Positions 1 through 9,200 of a stretch of DNA of 64,000 nt are shown piece after piece. How positions within the stretch are numbered: position 1 is the first letter of the stretch; every line of letters starts with the position of its first letter. Origin of the DNA: Bufo bufo (lineage: Eukaryota > Chordata > Amphibia > Anura > Bufonidae); NCBI RefSeq assembly GCF_905171765.1, contig NC_053390.1, positions 576,440,471-576,504,470 of the forward strand. Reading direction: 5' to 3'. Both the position numbers and the translations under genes were made by a program. The notes beneath the pieces are model-generated. The model did not search any database. It was not told the origin of the DNA and worked only from the letters and a program-made list of their open reading frames with translations.

Positions 1-121
1 GCCTAACTATGAACATAACGCAGGCTATAACCGGAGAACGGAGCGGCACCCGGGGATAACAGTAAGTGCAGGGGGATCCCTGGGCGCCGCTCTACACGTC
101 TGTATAGTCAGTTTAGATACT
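1..121. other. Unassigned sequence at window edge
   Basis: Short stretch beyond the readable part of the neighbouring reverse transcriptase fragment. No coding similarity or repeat structure is visible; it may be flanking DNA or another mobile-element piece cut by the window edge. Confidence 0.3.
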
Positions 122-804
122 TTATTCTGGTGAAAGGTCTTCTTTAACGACTCTGCGTCCAATGACATAACCCAAATACCACGCTTCAAGGCCCACTGAG
201 CAGTTATTTGGGTTGGCGGTTAATCCTGCCTTCCTGAGCGAGTCTATCACTGCTTGAACCTTTGACAAGTGACTTTCCCAGACCTGGCTAAATAGGATGA
301 TATCAAAATATGCTGAGGCATACCGGAGATGTGGTCGGAGGACAATTTCCATCAGCCATTGAAATGTGGCAGGAGTGCCGTGCAACCCAGAAGGCAACAC
401 TCTATAATGGAACAGCCCCTCCGGCGTGACAAAGGCAGTCTTCTCTTTAGCTGTCTGTTAAAGGTACCTGCCAGTACCCTTTTGTGAGATCACCAAGAAA
501 TACCTGGCTTTACCCATTCGCTCTATTAACTCGTCTACTCGCGGCATGGGATAAGCGTCAAACTTTGAAATCTCGTTTAATTTGCAGAAATTACAGAAAT
601 GTAATCATCCGTCGAGCTTCGGGATAACGACTGGGCTAGCCCACTCGCTTCTAGACTCCTCAATGACCCCTAACTTTAGCATAAACTTCACTTCCGGTAC
701 AGTTGCAAACTGATTTTTTCCTGGGGCTCGGTGACAATGTCATGTTGGACTAGGTTGGTACATCCTGGAAGGTCAGAGAACACATCCTTATTCCTGCTAA
801 TTAA
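122..804 (-). pseudogene. Reverse transcriptase remnant of a Gmr1-like Ty3/gypsy retrotransposon
   Basis: Read on the minus strand, 122-400 gives a 92-residue open piece with gypsy-type RT features: a GLHGTPATFQ stretch, then AYFDIILFS where the catalytic YLDD box should be, then a YLGYVI motif. Upstream on the same strand, up to 804, broken frames continue RT-like sequence; at 804-721 it reads NKDVFSDLPG followed by HDIVTEP, the usual lead-in to gypsy RT. The catalytic aspartates are altered (YFDI), so this copy is inactive. It is the continuation of the integrase remnant at 4125-5640: the two halves rejoin exactly when the Penelope-like insertion and one copy of its target duplication are ignored. 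Integrase therefore precedes RT, the order reported for Gmr1-type elements. Confidence 0.8.
794..804. repeat. Target-site duplication, left copy, of the Penelope-like insertion
   Basis: CTGCTAATTAA at 794-804 recurs exactly at 4125-4135, bracketing the Penelope-like element. Both copies lie inside the interrupted pol frame of the host retrotransposon (encoding the ELISR region), which supports a genuine insertion. Confidence 0.85.
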
Positions 805-2364
805 GATGTGGGGATCTATATAGATCGCATTTTGGCACCCTTTGTCAAGACATTGCCCTCATACCTGAGGGATACGAGCGATCTGTTGGGTCGCCTGGAG
901 GGGGTATCTATGGAGGAGGGTACATCCTTGGCCTCGATTGATGTGGAGGCCCTATACTCCTCAATACCCCATACCCTAGGAATGAGGGCCGTGGAAACAT
1001 TTTTGAGTACAAGGGGACGTCAGTTCCATTTACATAATTCATTTGTTTTACGCCTATTGAATTTTGTCTTGACAAGGAATTTCTTTCTGTTCGACGGGGT
1101 TCTTTACCACCAGCTCAGGGGCACCGCGATGGGGAGTTCTTGTGCCCCATCGTATGCTAATTTGTTCCTGGGCTGGTGGGAACGGACCCTGGTATTCAGC
1201 GATGCACCCAGTAACTATATCCCATGCGTTTTAACGTGGGCCAGATTCATAGACGACATTTTTGTCGTCTGGAAGGGCAAGGAGAGTGAGTTCATTGCGT
1301 TCATAAAAGAACTGAACATAAATTCCATCAATATGAGATTCACCTTTGAATATAAAAGCAACACCTTGCCCTTCCTTGATATAGAGATATCAAGGGACAA
1401 GGACAACATGTTGCAAACTAAGACATTCAGGAAACCTACCTCCACGAATGCGCTGTTACACTGGACGAGTCATCATCCACAGCCCCTCAAGAGAGGGATA
1501 CCGGTGGGACAGTACCTGCGCATTAGGAGGAACTGTTCCACCTGGTATGACTTTAAACAACAAGCCAAAGATCTACGGTGCAGGTTTCGTGAGAGGGGGT
1601 ATCCTGATGTTGTCCTGAGATCAGCTTACAGGAGGGCTTGTAATAGCAATAGGAACAAATTATTATACCCTAAACCAAAAACAACAACCAGTGGCCCGAT
1701 ACGCCTGATAGGTACATTCGATGGCGCGTCGGATGAAGTGAAACGGATACTCAGGAACCACTGGGAGGTCCTCCTACTTGACCCTGATATAAAACATGCC
1801 GTCTCCGAGACAGCACAGGTCACATATCGCAGGGGCTTGAGCCTCAAGGACCGGCTGGTCCACAGCTACTTCAGCGGGAACCAGGAGGGTAAAGAAACTT
1901 GGCTTCGACGCCCTGTTGGTAGTTTTCGCTGCAGTGGCTGTGTGGCGTGCCCCCATATAACACAGGGACGCTCATTCTGTGGTAATGTTACCGGCACTGT
2001 GTATCAGATTAGACACTTTGTGAATTGTCACACAAGGGGCGTGATATATAAAGCTAACTGTATCTGTGGCCTTGAATATGTGGGCAAGACCACCCGTGAA
2101 CTACGGCGTCGGGTTGGTGAACATCTGGGTGATATCAGAAATGATAGGGATACACCCCTAGCCACACATATCAACACCGTACATGGAGGCGACATATCTG
2201 GCCTCAAATTCATGGGACTAGAAATGGTTCAAAAACCAGGACGAGGGGGTGACTGGGATAGGAGGATTTTACAGAGGGAGACTTGGTGGATCTTTCAATT
2301 GCGAACTGTGGCTCCTTTGGGGCTGAATGAACAATTGTCATTTAATAGTTACATCGATCCCTAA
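805..2364 (+). pseudogene. Penelope-like RT with GIY-YIG endonuclease, N-terminus missing
   Basis: An uninterrupted frame of about 519 codons ends with TAA at 2362-2364. It has no genuine start: it runs directly out of the insertion junction, after an in-frame TAA in the flanking DNA at 802-804, and begins within RT (YIDRILAPFVK). RT motif A is SIDVEALYSSIP (around residue 43), and the catalytic C box is FIDDIF (around 147). A Cys/His linker follows (CSGCVACPH, near 372). The C-terminal GIY-YIG endonuclease begins at RGVIYKANC and continues EYVGKTTRELRRRVGEH, with the conserved Glu in RETWWIF near the end. RT followed by GIY-YIG is diagnostic of canonical PLEs, which prime reverse transcription at nicked chromosomal ends. 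The surviving domains look intact; only the N-terminal region is lost. Confidence 0.9.
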
Positions 2365-3577
2365 GCCACCATATTATTGATCCACTTATCCCCGTGTACT
2401 TTTAAACTGTACATTTGTTAATCCTTACCTGTCTCATTTCTCCCTCTCATCTTCTGGATCTGTCATTGCTGTCTTTGTGGTGGAAGCATCCCATAGTTTG
2501 AATCAAAGCAGTTACCATGAGACCTAGCCATATAAACTCTACATTATCATCCGGAGATCCATGACCTTGTTGATCTCTGAGGTATGACTTTATTGTTTAA
2601 TGTGCCAGGTGGAGCGGCCTTGCCTGCTGGCTCCACTGACACATTGAAACAAATCCGGCCCTCTGTGACGCTAACAAACCTGTGCGGTGTGGGGCGGCGT
2701 TATGGCCATGGTGACCGCGGGACTGACAGCTGAGTGATTGTGGTCTCCACCCCTTGGAGACGGCTGTTATGTGTGCGGTTACTAGGATAGTACGATTTGC
2801 CGAGCGCCTCCTACCACGGCCTGGTCATCTGATCGGGAAATAATCATGTCTGTCACGTGACCCGATCAGCTGATTAGATGACGTCACCGGGCGGAACAGG
2901 ACGGCTTTTTAAACGAGCCGCGAATTCACCCTCGTTGCAGCTGCCATACGCGGAATGCCAAGGAGTGACATCCGCACCCCTCTGTGAACAGTTGGTGTAT
3001 CATGACTGTACAGATAAGTATTTTGCTGACTGTGTTTAAACATCATCGCTGCATAGCGCTTCTTGGCAGTGTTGAACGGCTTCTGAATACAATCTGGTGG
3101 GTGATAACACACCAGGAAAGCCGTTTCGACACCTGAGAGCCAGCTTTTTCAGCATCTCTGAGTGTAATCCAGGTTGTATATATTGTTTTATACTTGGACC
3201 TTAACTTTATCGGTGGTTCATCTGACACACCGTGTTCTATAAATGACCCTTAAACAGTTGGTCATTTTATTTTTTGATGATTGATGAATTAAACTAGTGA
3301 CCCTGAAACAGGTGGTCACTGGTTAGTTTGAGTGATTTGAACCAGAGTGACTCGAGACCCATTCACCTGATAACCTTTGAGTCTGTGACCCTGAAATAGG
3401 TGGTCGCAGTTTTTTTTTTTTAGCCTACTTTGGTGTAGACAAGATTTCTGTATATTACTAAGTGTGGCTTCGTTCTTGATATCAGAGGGCTACATCTTGC
3501 AGAACTTGATATATTGGACTGTATTTGTGACATCTATAATTCAGTCAAATTAGTAACCGATACATCTAAAGGTTATA
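2365..3577 (+). other. 3' noncoding region of the Penelope-like element
   Basis: No coding frame of note. It holds a GC-rich patch around 2690-2930, a T run near 3410-3421, and three related GACC...GGTC hairpins at 3244-3407. Confidence 0.6.
3244..3407 (+). repeat. Three spaced copies of a 21-22 nt hairpin motif in the PLE tail
   Basis: Copies at 3244-3264, 3298-3319 and 3386-3407 share TGACCCTGAAA followed by AGGTGGTC (the first has TTAAACAGTTGGTC). Each can pair TGACC with GGTCA or a near match around an 11-12 nt loop. Spacing is 54 and 88 nt. Confidence 0.6.
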
Positions 3578-3620
3578 GTCCCCTGAAGAATTGCTTACCT
3601 TCAAGGAAACGCGTCGGGAC
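3578..3620 (+). ncRNA. Candidate minimal type-I hammerhead ribozyme of the PLE
   Basis: Stem I is GTCCC (3578-3582) pairing perfectly with GGGAC (3616-3620). The first core segment CTGAAGA (3583-3589) fits the hammerhead CUGANGA consensus. The second core segment GAAA (3606-3609) runs into C-GC-GTC (3610-3615), giving the two-base-pair stem III with a dinucleotide loop that has been described for PLE hammerheads. Predicted cleavage is after C3615. The weak point is stem II: within 3590-3605 only TTG/CAA pairing is evident. Activity is inferred from sequence alone. Confidence 0.65.
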
Positions 3621-4124
3621 ATCCTTTATGGGATCCACCAACGACCCCAGAGTACCATACCTATAGTTTATTCATCGTATCCAATATAGGTGGTCTCATT
3701 TTTGTTTGTCAGTCTATGTACATTGCCCTCCTTTTTCTGGTTTAGATTGCCTTCCCTTAGATATAGGGACCACACTATCTCTCAGACAAAGCTGGGCAGT
3801 CCATGTCTAGGTAGGGCTATCTAGGGTTAGTGATAGATTAGTGTGTTGAGGAGCATAGGATAAGGGACCCCTAGGGCCATTGACCCAGCAGTGTGTCCCT
3901 CTCATTACGCATCCTTTCTTCTCAACCTATCATATCTATCCCTTCCTCTTTTTTTGGTCCTTCCTCTCCCTGGATTGGCATATGCCAATGGGAGAGTTGT
4001 ATGCAATATTCCAATTGCACTCAGTCTAGATTTTTTAATCTACATACTAAGGGCCTATCATTTTAGCTTTTGACATAATTAAACGTTAAGTATTAATAAG
4101 CTACCCACTATTGTGAATAGTCAT
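3621..4124 (+). other. Terminal 3' part of the Penelope-like element
   Basis: Noncoding, AT-rich tail after the ribozyme-like motif, ending at the right-hand target duplication. A 60-codon open frame at 3891-4073 has no recognisable features and is taken as chance. Confidence 0.55.
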
Positions 4125-4135
4125 CTGCTAATTAA
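4125..4135. repeat. Target-site duplication, right copy, of the Penelope-like insertion
   Basis: Exact second copy of CTGCTAATTAA (first at 794-804). The stop that ends the integrase frame at 4121 is created by the junction. Confidence 0.85.
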
Positions 4136-5640
4136 CTCCTTCACTTCTTGAGGCTTAGTCGACAAACCGCTATTTATCTTTACCGCAGGGGTGTCCTCAG
4201 GTACCACCTTAGGGCCTGGGACGATCTCTGCAGCCAAGACAGAGTGCGGGCCATCCCCAAGAAGACCTTCTCCATCTTTCCAGGATTTCAGTAAATTAAC
4301 ATGGTATACCTGCTCTGGCTTCCGCCTTCCTGGCTGGTATACCCTGTAATCCACAGGGCCTAACTTCTCTCTTATCTCATACAGTCCTTGCCACCTGGCC
4401 AGGAACTTTCTGTCTATGGTGGGCACTAGCACTAACACTAACACTCGTTCACCCGGGTTAAATGTCCTTACCTGAGCAGCCCGGTTGTACACGTGGCTCA
4501 GGGCCAGCTGAGCCACTTCCATATGTTCACGGAGTATGGGCAGAACTGTCCCTATCCGGTCCTGCATCTTCTTGACGTGCTCAACTATGCTTTTGTGGGG
4601 GCGTAGGCTGCTGCTCCCATGCCTCTTTAGCGATATCTAGCAGCCCTCGGGGATGTCTGCCGTATAAAAGCTCAAACAGTGAGAACCTAGTGGACGCCTG
4701 GGGCACTTCTCGCACCGCAAACATAGGGCAGCAAGAGGTCCCAGTCCTTTCAGTCTTTTGCCACAGCTCTCTTTAGCATGGACTTCAGGGTCTTATTAAA
4801 TCGTTCCACCAGCCCGTCAGTTTGGGGATGATAGACGGACATACGCAAGTGTAATATTTTGCAGAGCTCCCTCATCACTTTGGACATGAAAGGAGTGCCT
4901 TGATCCATCAATATCTCCTTCAGTATCCCCACCCGGGAGAAAATCCCCATCAGCTCCTTGGCTATTAGATTGGCTGACGTGTGGTGCAGGGATATTGCCT
5001 CAGGGTAGCAAGTAGCGTAGTCTGCTATGACCAGGATATGTTGGTGGCCTCTGGCTGACTTGTTAATGGGGCCTAGCAGGTCCATAGAGACCCTTTCAAA
5101 ATGTACATCGATAATGACTACGAGGTGACTACGATAGTGAGGCTGGGGGCTTGTCCTCTGACACTCTGGACAGGACTGGCAAAACCTCCTGACTTCCTCA
5201 TACCCCGGGCCAAAAGAAACCCTGTAGTATACGTTCCTGAGTTTTCTGGACCCCCAGATGCCCTCCTAACACATGAGTATGCGTTAAGTCTAATACCATG
5301 CGGCGGTATGGCTGGGGAACCACCAACTGTTCTATTACCTCTTGCCGGACTTTGTCGACCCGGTACAGCAGGTCCTGGTTACAGGCCAGGTGAGGAAATT
5401 CTGAGTTGGCTCCTGGGTGCTGAGCCACTCAGTTGATGACAATCACCCCTTCTCTGGCCCGTAACATAGGATCCTGGAGCTGGGCAGTCCCGAATGTGTG
5501 TCTCGGGATATCTCTAGTTCCGCGACAGAACGGGATGCCACCGGCTCACCAGCCAACCCTTCTAGGGACAAGCCTTTTGGGGTGACACTCTTCCTCCTTA
5601 TTGGTGACACCTACACAGCTGGTATCCCCTCTTAGAGTTG
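4125..5640 (-). pseudogene. Integrase remnant of a Gmr1-like Ty3/gypsy retrotransposon
   Basis: Minus-strand pol broken by frameshifts and stops. In order (high to low coordinates): a stretch reading QDPMLRAREGVIVIN that ends at an in-frame TGA near 5435; the HHCC zinc module (HTHVLGGHLG at 5198-5428, CQSCPECQ near 5165-5185); the catalytic core at 4750-5085 with D in MDLLGP...ADYAT, D in LMDQGTPF and E in HPQTDGLVERFNK; and a GPY/F-type C-terminal module at 4121-4567 (FLARWQGLYEIREKLGPVDYRV, then QVYHVNLLKSW). The frame then runs through the target duplication into the RT half at 804-122. Integrase upstream of RT is the copia-like order described for vertebrate Gmr1-type gypsy elements. The copy is dead. 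Confidence 0.85.
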
Positions 5641-5954
5641 AATGGAGTGGCTGATTAGACACCCTCTATCCCTACCCAAGGTTGTCCAGTCCCATATAAA
5701 AGATAAGCCTTTCAGTTTGCCTTCATTGACACAATGGTGATGTATTAGCAGGGATCAGCAACCTTTGGCACTCCAGTTGTTGTGAAACTACAACTCCCAG
5801 CATGCAAACACACAGCAGTTCTTCTAACTCATTCTAGTTTCTAAACAGGCTGCTAACCCCTGTACTACTGAAAGTGGTATGGGGGGGGGGGGGGGGGGGG
5901 GGGGACCACCTGTCAGCTCACCAAACTAGATCTCATACAAGACAAATACACAGC
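5641..5954. other. Spacer between retroelement remnant and histone gene, with a repeat fragment and poly-G tract
   Basis: 5752-5807 looks like a dispersed anuran repeat (contains CACTCCAGTTGTTGTGAAAC and CAACTCCCAGCATGC). 5881-5904 is an uninterrupted run of 24 G. Nothing coding is visible. Confidence 0.45.
5881..5904. repeat. Homopolymer G tract (24 bp)
   Basis: Uninterrupted G run just beyond the H2A.Z polyadenylation region; it could form G-quadruplexes, and its length is likely variable or mis-sequenced. Confidence 0.9.
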
Positions 5955-5972
5955 AAGAAGGAATGGTTAACA

Positions 5973-5978
5973 TTTATT
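5973..5978 (-). terminator. Polyadenylation signal AATAAA of the H2A.Z gene
   Basis: Plus-strand TTTATT, reading AATAAA on the coding strand, 208 bp downstream of the stop codon. Use of a polyadenylation signal rather than a histone stem-loop is expected for the replacement variant H2A.Z. Cleavage probably falls near 5955. Confidence 0.7.
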
Positions 5979-6185
5979 AAGTCAGAAAAACAATTGTAGT
6001 TCAATAGAAAAAAAAAAAAACTGCTTAAAAAGTTAAAAATAATTCCCAGCCGATGCAATGCAGAACTGGCTTCTTTGAAGCCAAAACTTAAAACTGGTTA
6101 CGTTCCAAATGCCTGGTTGTAACGCAGATGGAAAGTCAAGCAAATTCCAGAGAAGTCAAGTCCACATCCATGTTCGATGGTGGAG

Positions 6186-6247
6186 TTAAACAGTGTTCTG
6201 CTGCCCTTTCTTGCCAATCAAAGATTTGTGAATATGAGGAATGACCC
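6186..6247 (-). CDS. h2az: H2A.Z exon 5 (C-terminal docking segment)
   Basis: Acceptor TTTCTAG precedes 6247. It encodes the completed Gly codon then [19 protein letters not shown] and TAA at 6188-6186. Canonical H2A.Z ends QQKTV, so the final lysine is Asn here; the GKK lysines that can be ubiquitinated remain. The 3' UTR runs on to about 5955. Confidence 0.93.
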
Positions 6248-9200
6248 CTAGAAAGAAAACAGCAATGAGCCTTTATTATCAGAGCTAAACATCTGTGTCC
6301 GCTATATATACACATCATGCATTCTAGGACAGAGCATCCAAATCAATGTGTTCTACAACTCTAATTTGTTCTCAAGTTACCTCACATTTAGTTACATCTT
6401 TGTGGAGTTTAACCACCTCCGGACCGCCTAACGCAGATTTGCGTTCCGGAGGTGGCAGCGCTGCGCACAGTCACGCATATACGCGTCATCTCGCGATGGC
6501 CGAGATTTCCTGTGAACGCGCGCACACAGGCGCGCGCGCTCACAGGAACGGAAGGTAAGAGTTGATCTCCAGCCTGCCAGCGGCGATCGTTCACTGGCAG
6601 GCTGGAGATGTGTTTTTTTTAACCCCTAACAGGTATATTAGACGCTGTTTTGATAACAGCGTCTAATATACCTGCTACCTGGTCCTCTGGTGGTCCCCTT
6701 TGTTTGGATCGACCACCAGAGGACACAGGTAGCTCAGTAAAGTAGCACCAAGCACCACTACACTACACCCCCCCCGTCACTTATTAACCCCTTATTAGCC
6801 CCTGATCACCCCATATAGACTCCCTGATCACCCCCCTGTCATTGATTACCCCCCTGTCATTGATCACCCCCCTGTAAAGCTCCATTCAGATGTCCGCATG
6901 ATTTTTACGGATCCATTGATAGATGGATCGGATCCGCAAAACGCATCCGGACGTCTGAATGAAGCCTTACAGGGGCGTGATCAATGACTGTGGTGATCAC
7001 CCCATATAGACTCCCTGATCACCCCCCTGTCATTGATTACCCCCGTCATGCTCCATTCAGACGTCCGCATGATTTTTACAGATGCACTGATAGATGGATC
7101 GGATCCGCAAAACGCATACGGACGTCTGAATGAAGCCTTACAGGGGCGTGATCAATGACTGTGGTGATCACCCCATATAGACTCCCTGATCACCCCCCTG
7201 TCATTGATTACCCCCCTGTCATTGATTACCCCCCTGTAAAGCTCTATTCAGACGTCCGCATGATTTTTACGGATCCACTGATAGATGGATCGGATCCGCA
7301 AAACGCATACGGACGTCTGAATGAAGCCTTACACGGGCGTGATCAATGACTGTGGTTATCACCCCATATAGACTCGTTGATCACCCCCCTGTCATTGATC
7401 ACCCCCCTGTCATTGATGACCCCCCTGTCATTGATCACCCCCCTGTCATTGATCACTCCCCCTGTCATTGATCACCCCTCTGTAAGGCTCCATTCAGACA
7501 TTTTTTTGGCCCAAGTTAGCGGAATTTTTTTATTTTTTTTCTTACAAAGTCTCATATTCCACTAACTTGTGTCAAAAAATAAAATCTCACATGAACTCAC
7601 CATACCCCTCACGGAAACCAAATGCGTAAAATTTTTAAGACATTTATATTCCAGACTTCTTCTCACGCTTTAGGGCCCCTAGAATGCCAGGGCAGTATAA
7701 ATACCCCACATGTGACCCCATTTCGGAAAGAAGACACCCCCAGGTATTCCGTGAGGGGCATATTGAGTCCATGAAAGATTGAAATTTTTGTCCCAAGTTA
7801 GCGGAACGGGAGACTTTGTGAGAAAAAAATTAAAAATATCAATTTCCGCTAACTTGTGCCAAAAAAAAAAAAATTTCTATGAACTCGCCATGCCCCTCAT
7901 TGAATACCTTGGGGTGTCTTCTTTCCAAAATGGGGTCACATGTGGGGTATTTATACTGCCCTGGCATTCTAGGGGCCCCAAAGCGTGAGAAGAAGTCTGG
8001 TATCCAAATGTCTAAAAATGCCCTCCTAAAAGGAATTTGGGCCCCTTTGCGCATCTAGGCTGCAAAAAGGTGTCACACATCTGGTATCGACGTACTCAGG
8101 AGAAGGTGGGGAATGTGTTTTGGGGTGTCATTTTACATATACCCATGCTGGGTGAGAGAAATATCTTGGTCAAATGCCAACTTTGTATAAAAAAATGGGA
8201 AAAGTTGTCTTTTGCCAAGATATTTCTCTCACCCAGCAAGGGTATATGTAAAATGACACCCCAAAACACATTCCCCAACTTCTCCTGAATACGGCGATAC
8301 CACATGTGTGACACTTTTTTGCAGCCTAGGTGGGCAAAGGGGCCCACATTCCAAAGAGCACCTTTAGGATTTCACAGGTCATTTACCTACTTACCACACA
8401 TTAGGGCCCCTGGAAAATGCCAGGGCAGTATAACTACCCCACAAGTGACCCCATTTTGGAAAGAAGACACCCCAAGGTATTCCGTGAGGGGCATGGCAAG
8501 TTCCTAGAATTTTTTATTTTTTGTCACAAGTTAGTGGAAAATGCTGTTTTTTTTTTTTTTTTTTCATACAAAGTCTCATATTCCACTAACTTGTGACAAA
8601 AAATAAAAACTTCCATGAACTCACTATGCCCATCAGCGAATACCTTGGGGTCTCTTCTTTCCAAAATGGGGTCACTTGTGGGGTAGTTATACTGCCCTGG
8701 CATTCTAGGGGCCCAAATGTGTGGTAAGGAGTTTGAAATCAAATTCTGTAAAAAATGACCTGTGAAATCCGAAAGGTGCTCTTTGGAATATGGGCCCCTT
8801 TGCCCACCTAGGCTGCAAAAAAGTGTCACACATCTGGTATTGCCGTACTCAGGAGAAGGTGGGGAATGTGTTTTGGGGTGTCATTTTACATATACCCATG
8901 CTGGGTGAGAGAAATATCTTGGCAAAAGACAACTTTTCCCATTTTTTTATACAAAGTTGGCATTTGACCAAGATATTTATCTCACCCAGCATGGGTATAT
9001 GTAAAAAGACACCCCAAAACACATTCCCCACCTTCTCCTGAGTACGGAGATACCAGATGTGTGACACTTTTTTGCAGCCTAGGTGGGCAAAGGGGCCCAT
9101 ATTCCAAAGAGCACCTTTCGGATTTCACAGGTCATTTTTAACAGAATTTGATTTCAAACTCCTTACCACACATTTGGGCCCCTAAAATGCCAGGGCAGTA

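Larger units (their letters stand above)
805..4124 (+). mobile_element. 5'-truncated Penelope-like retroelement (PLE)
   Basis: Plus-strand element lying between two copies of an 11-bp direct repeat (794-804 and 4125-4135). It opens abruptly inside the RT domain, so the 5' part is missing, as is common for PLE insertions. It contains the RT plus GIY-YIG endonuclease reading frame (805-2364) and a long 3' noncoding tail of about 1.75 kb carrying three spaced small hairpins (3244-3407) and a hammerhead-ribozyme-like motif (3578-3620). It is nested within the pol gene of an older, minus-strand Gmr1-like retrotransposon. The truncation means it cannot be autonomous. Confidence 0.88.

Noticed and set aside
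5101..5436. 111-codon plus-strand frame
   Set aside because: It is the reverse strand of the integrase remnant (HHCC region) and has no features of its own.
6420..6545. CpG-rich patch as a promoter or CpG island
   Set aside because: The same CG-rich end occurs in the other composite copies, so it belongs to the transposon rather than to a host gene.
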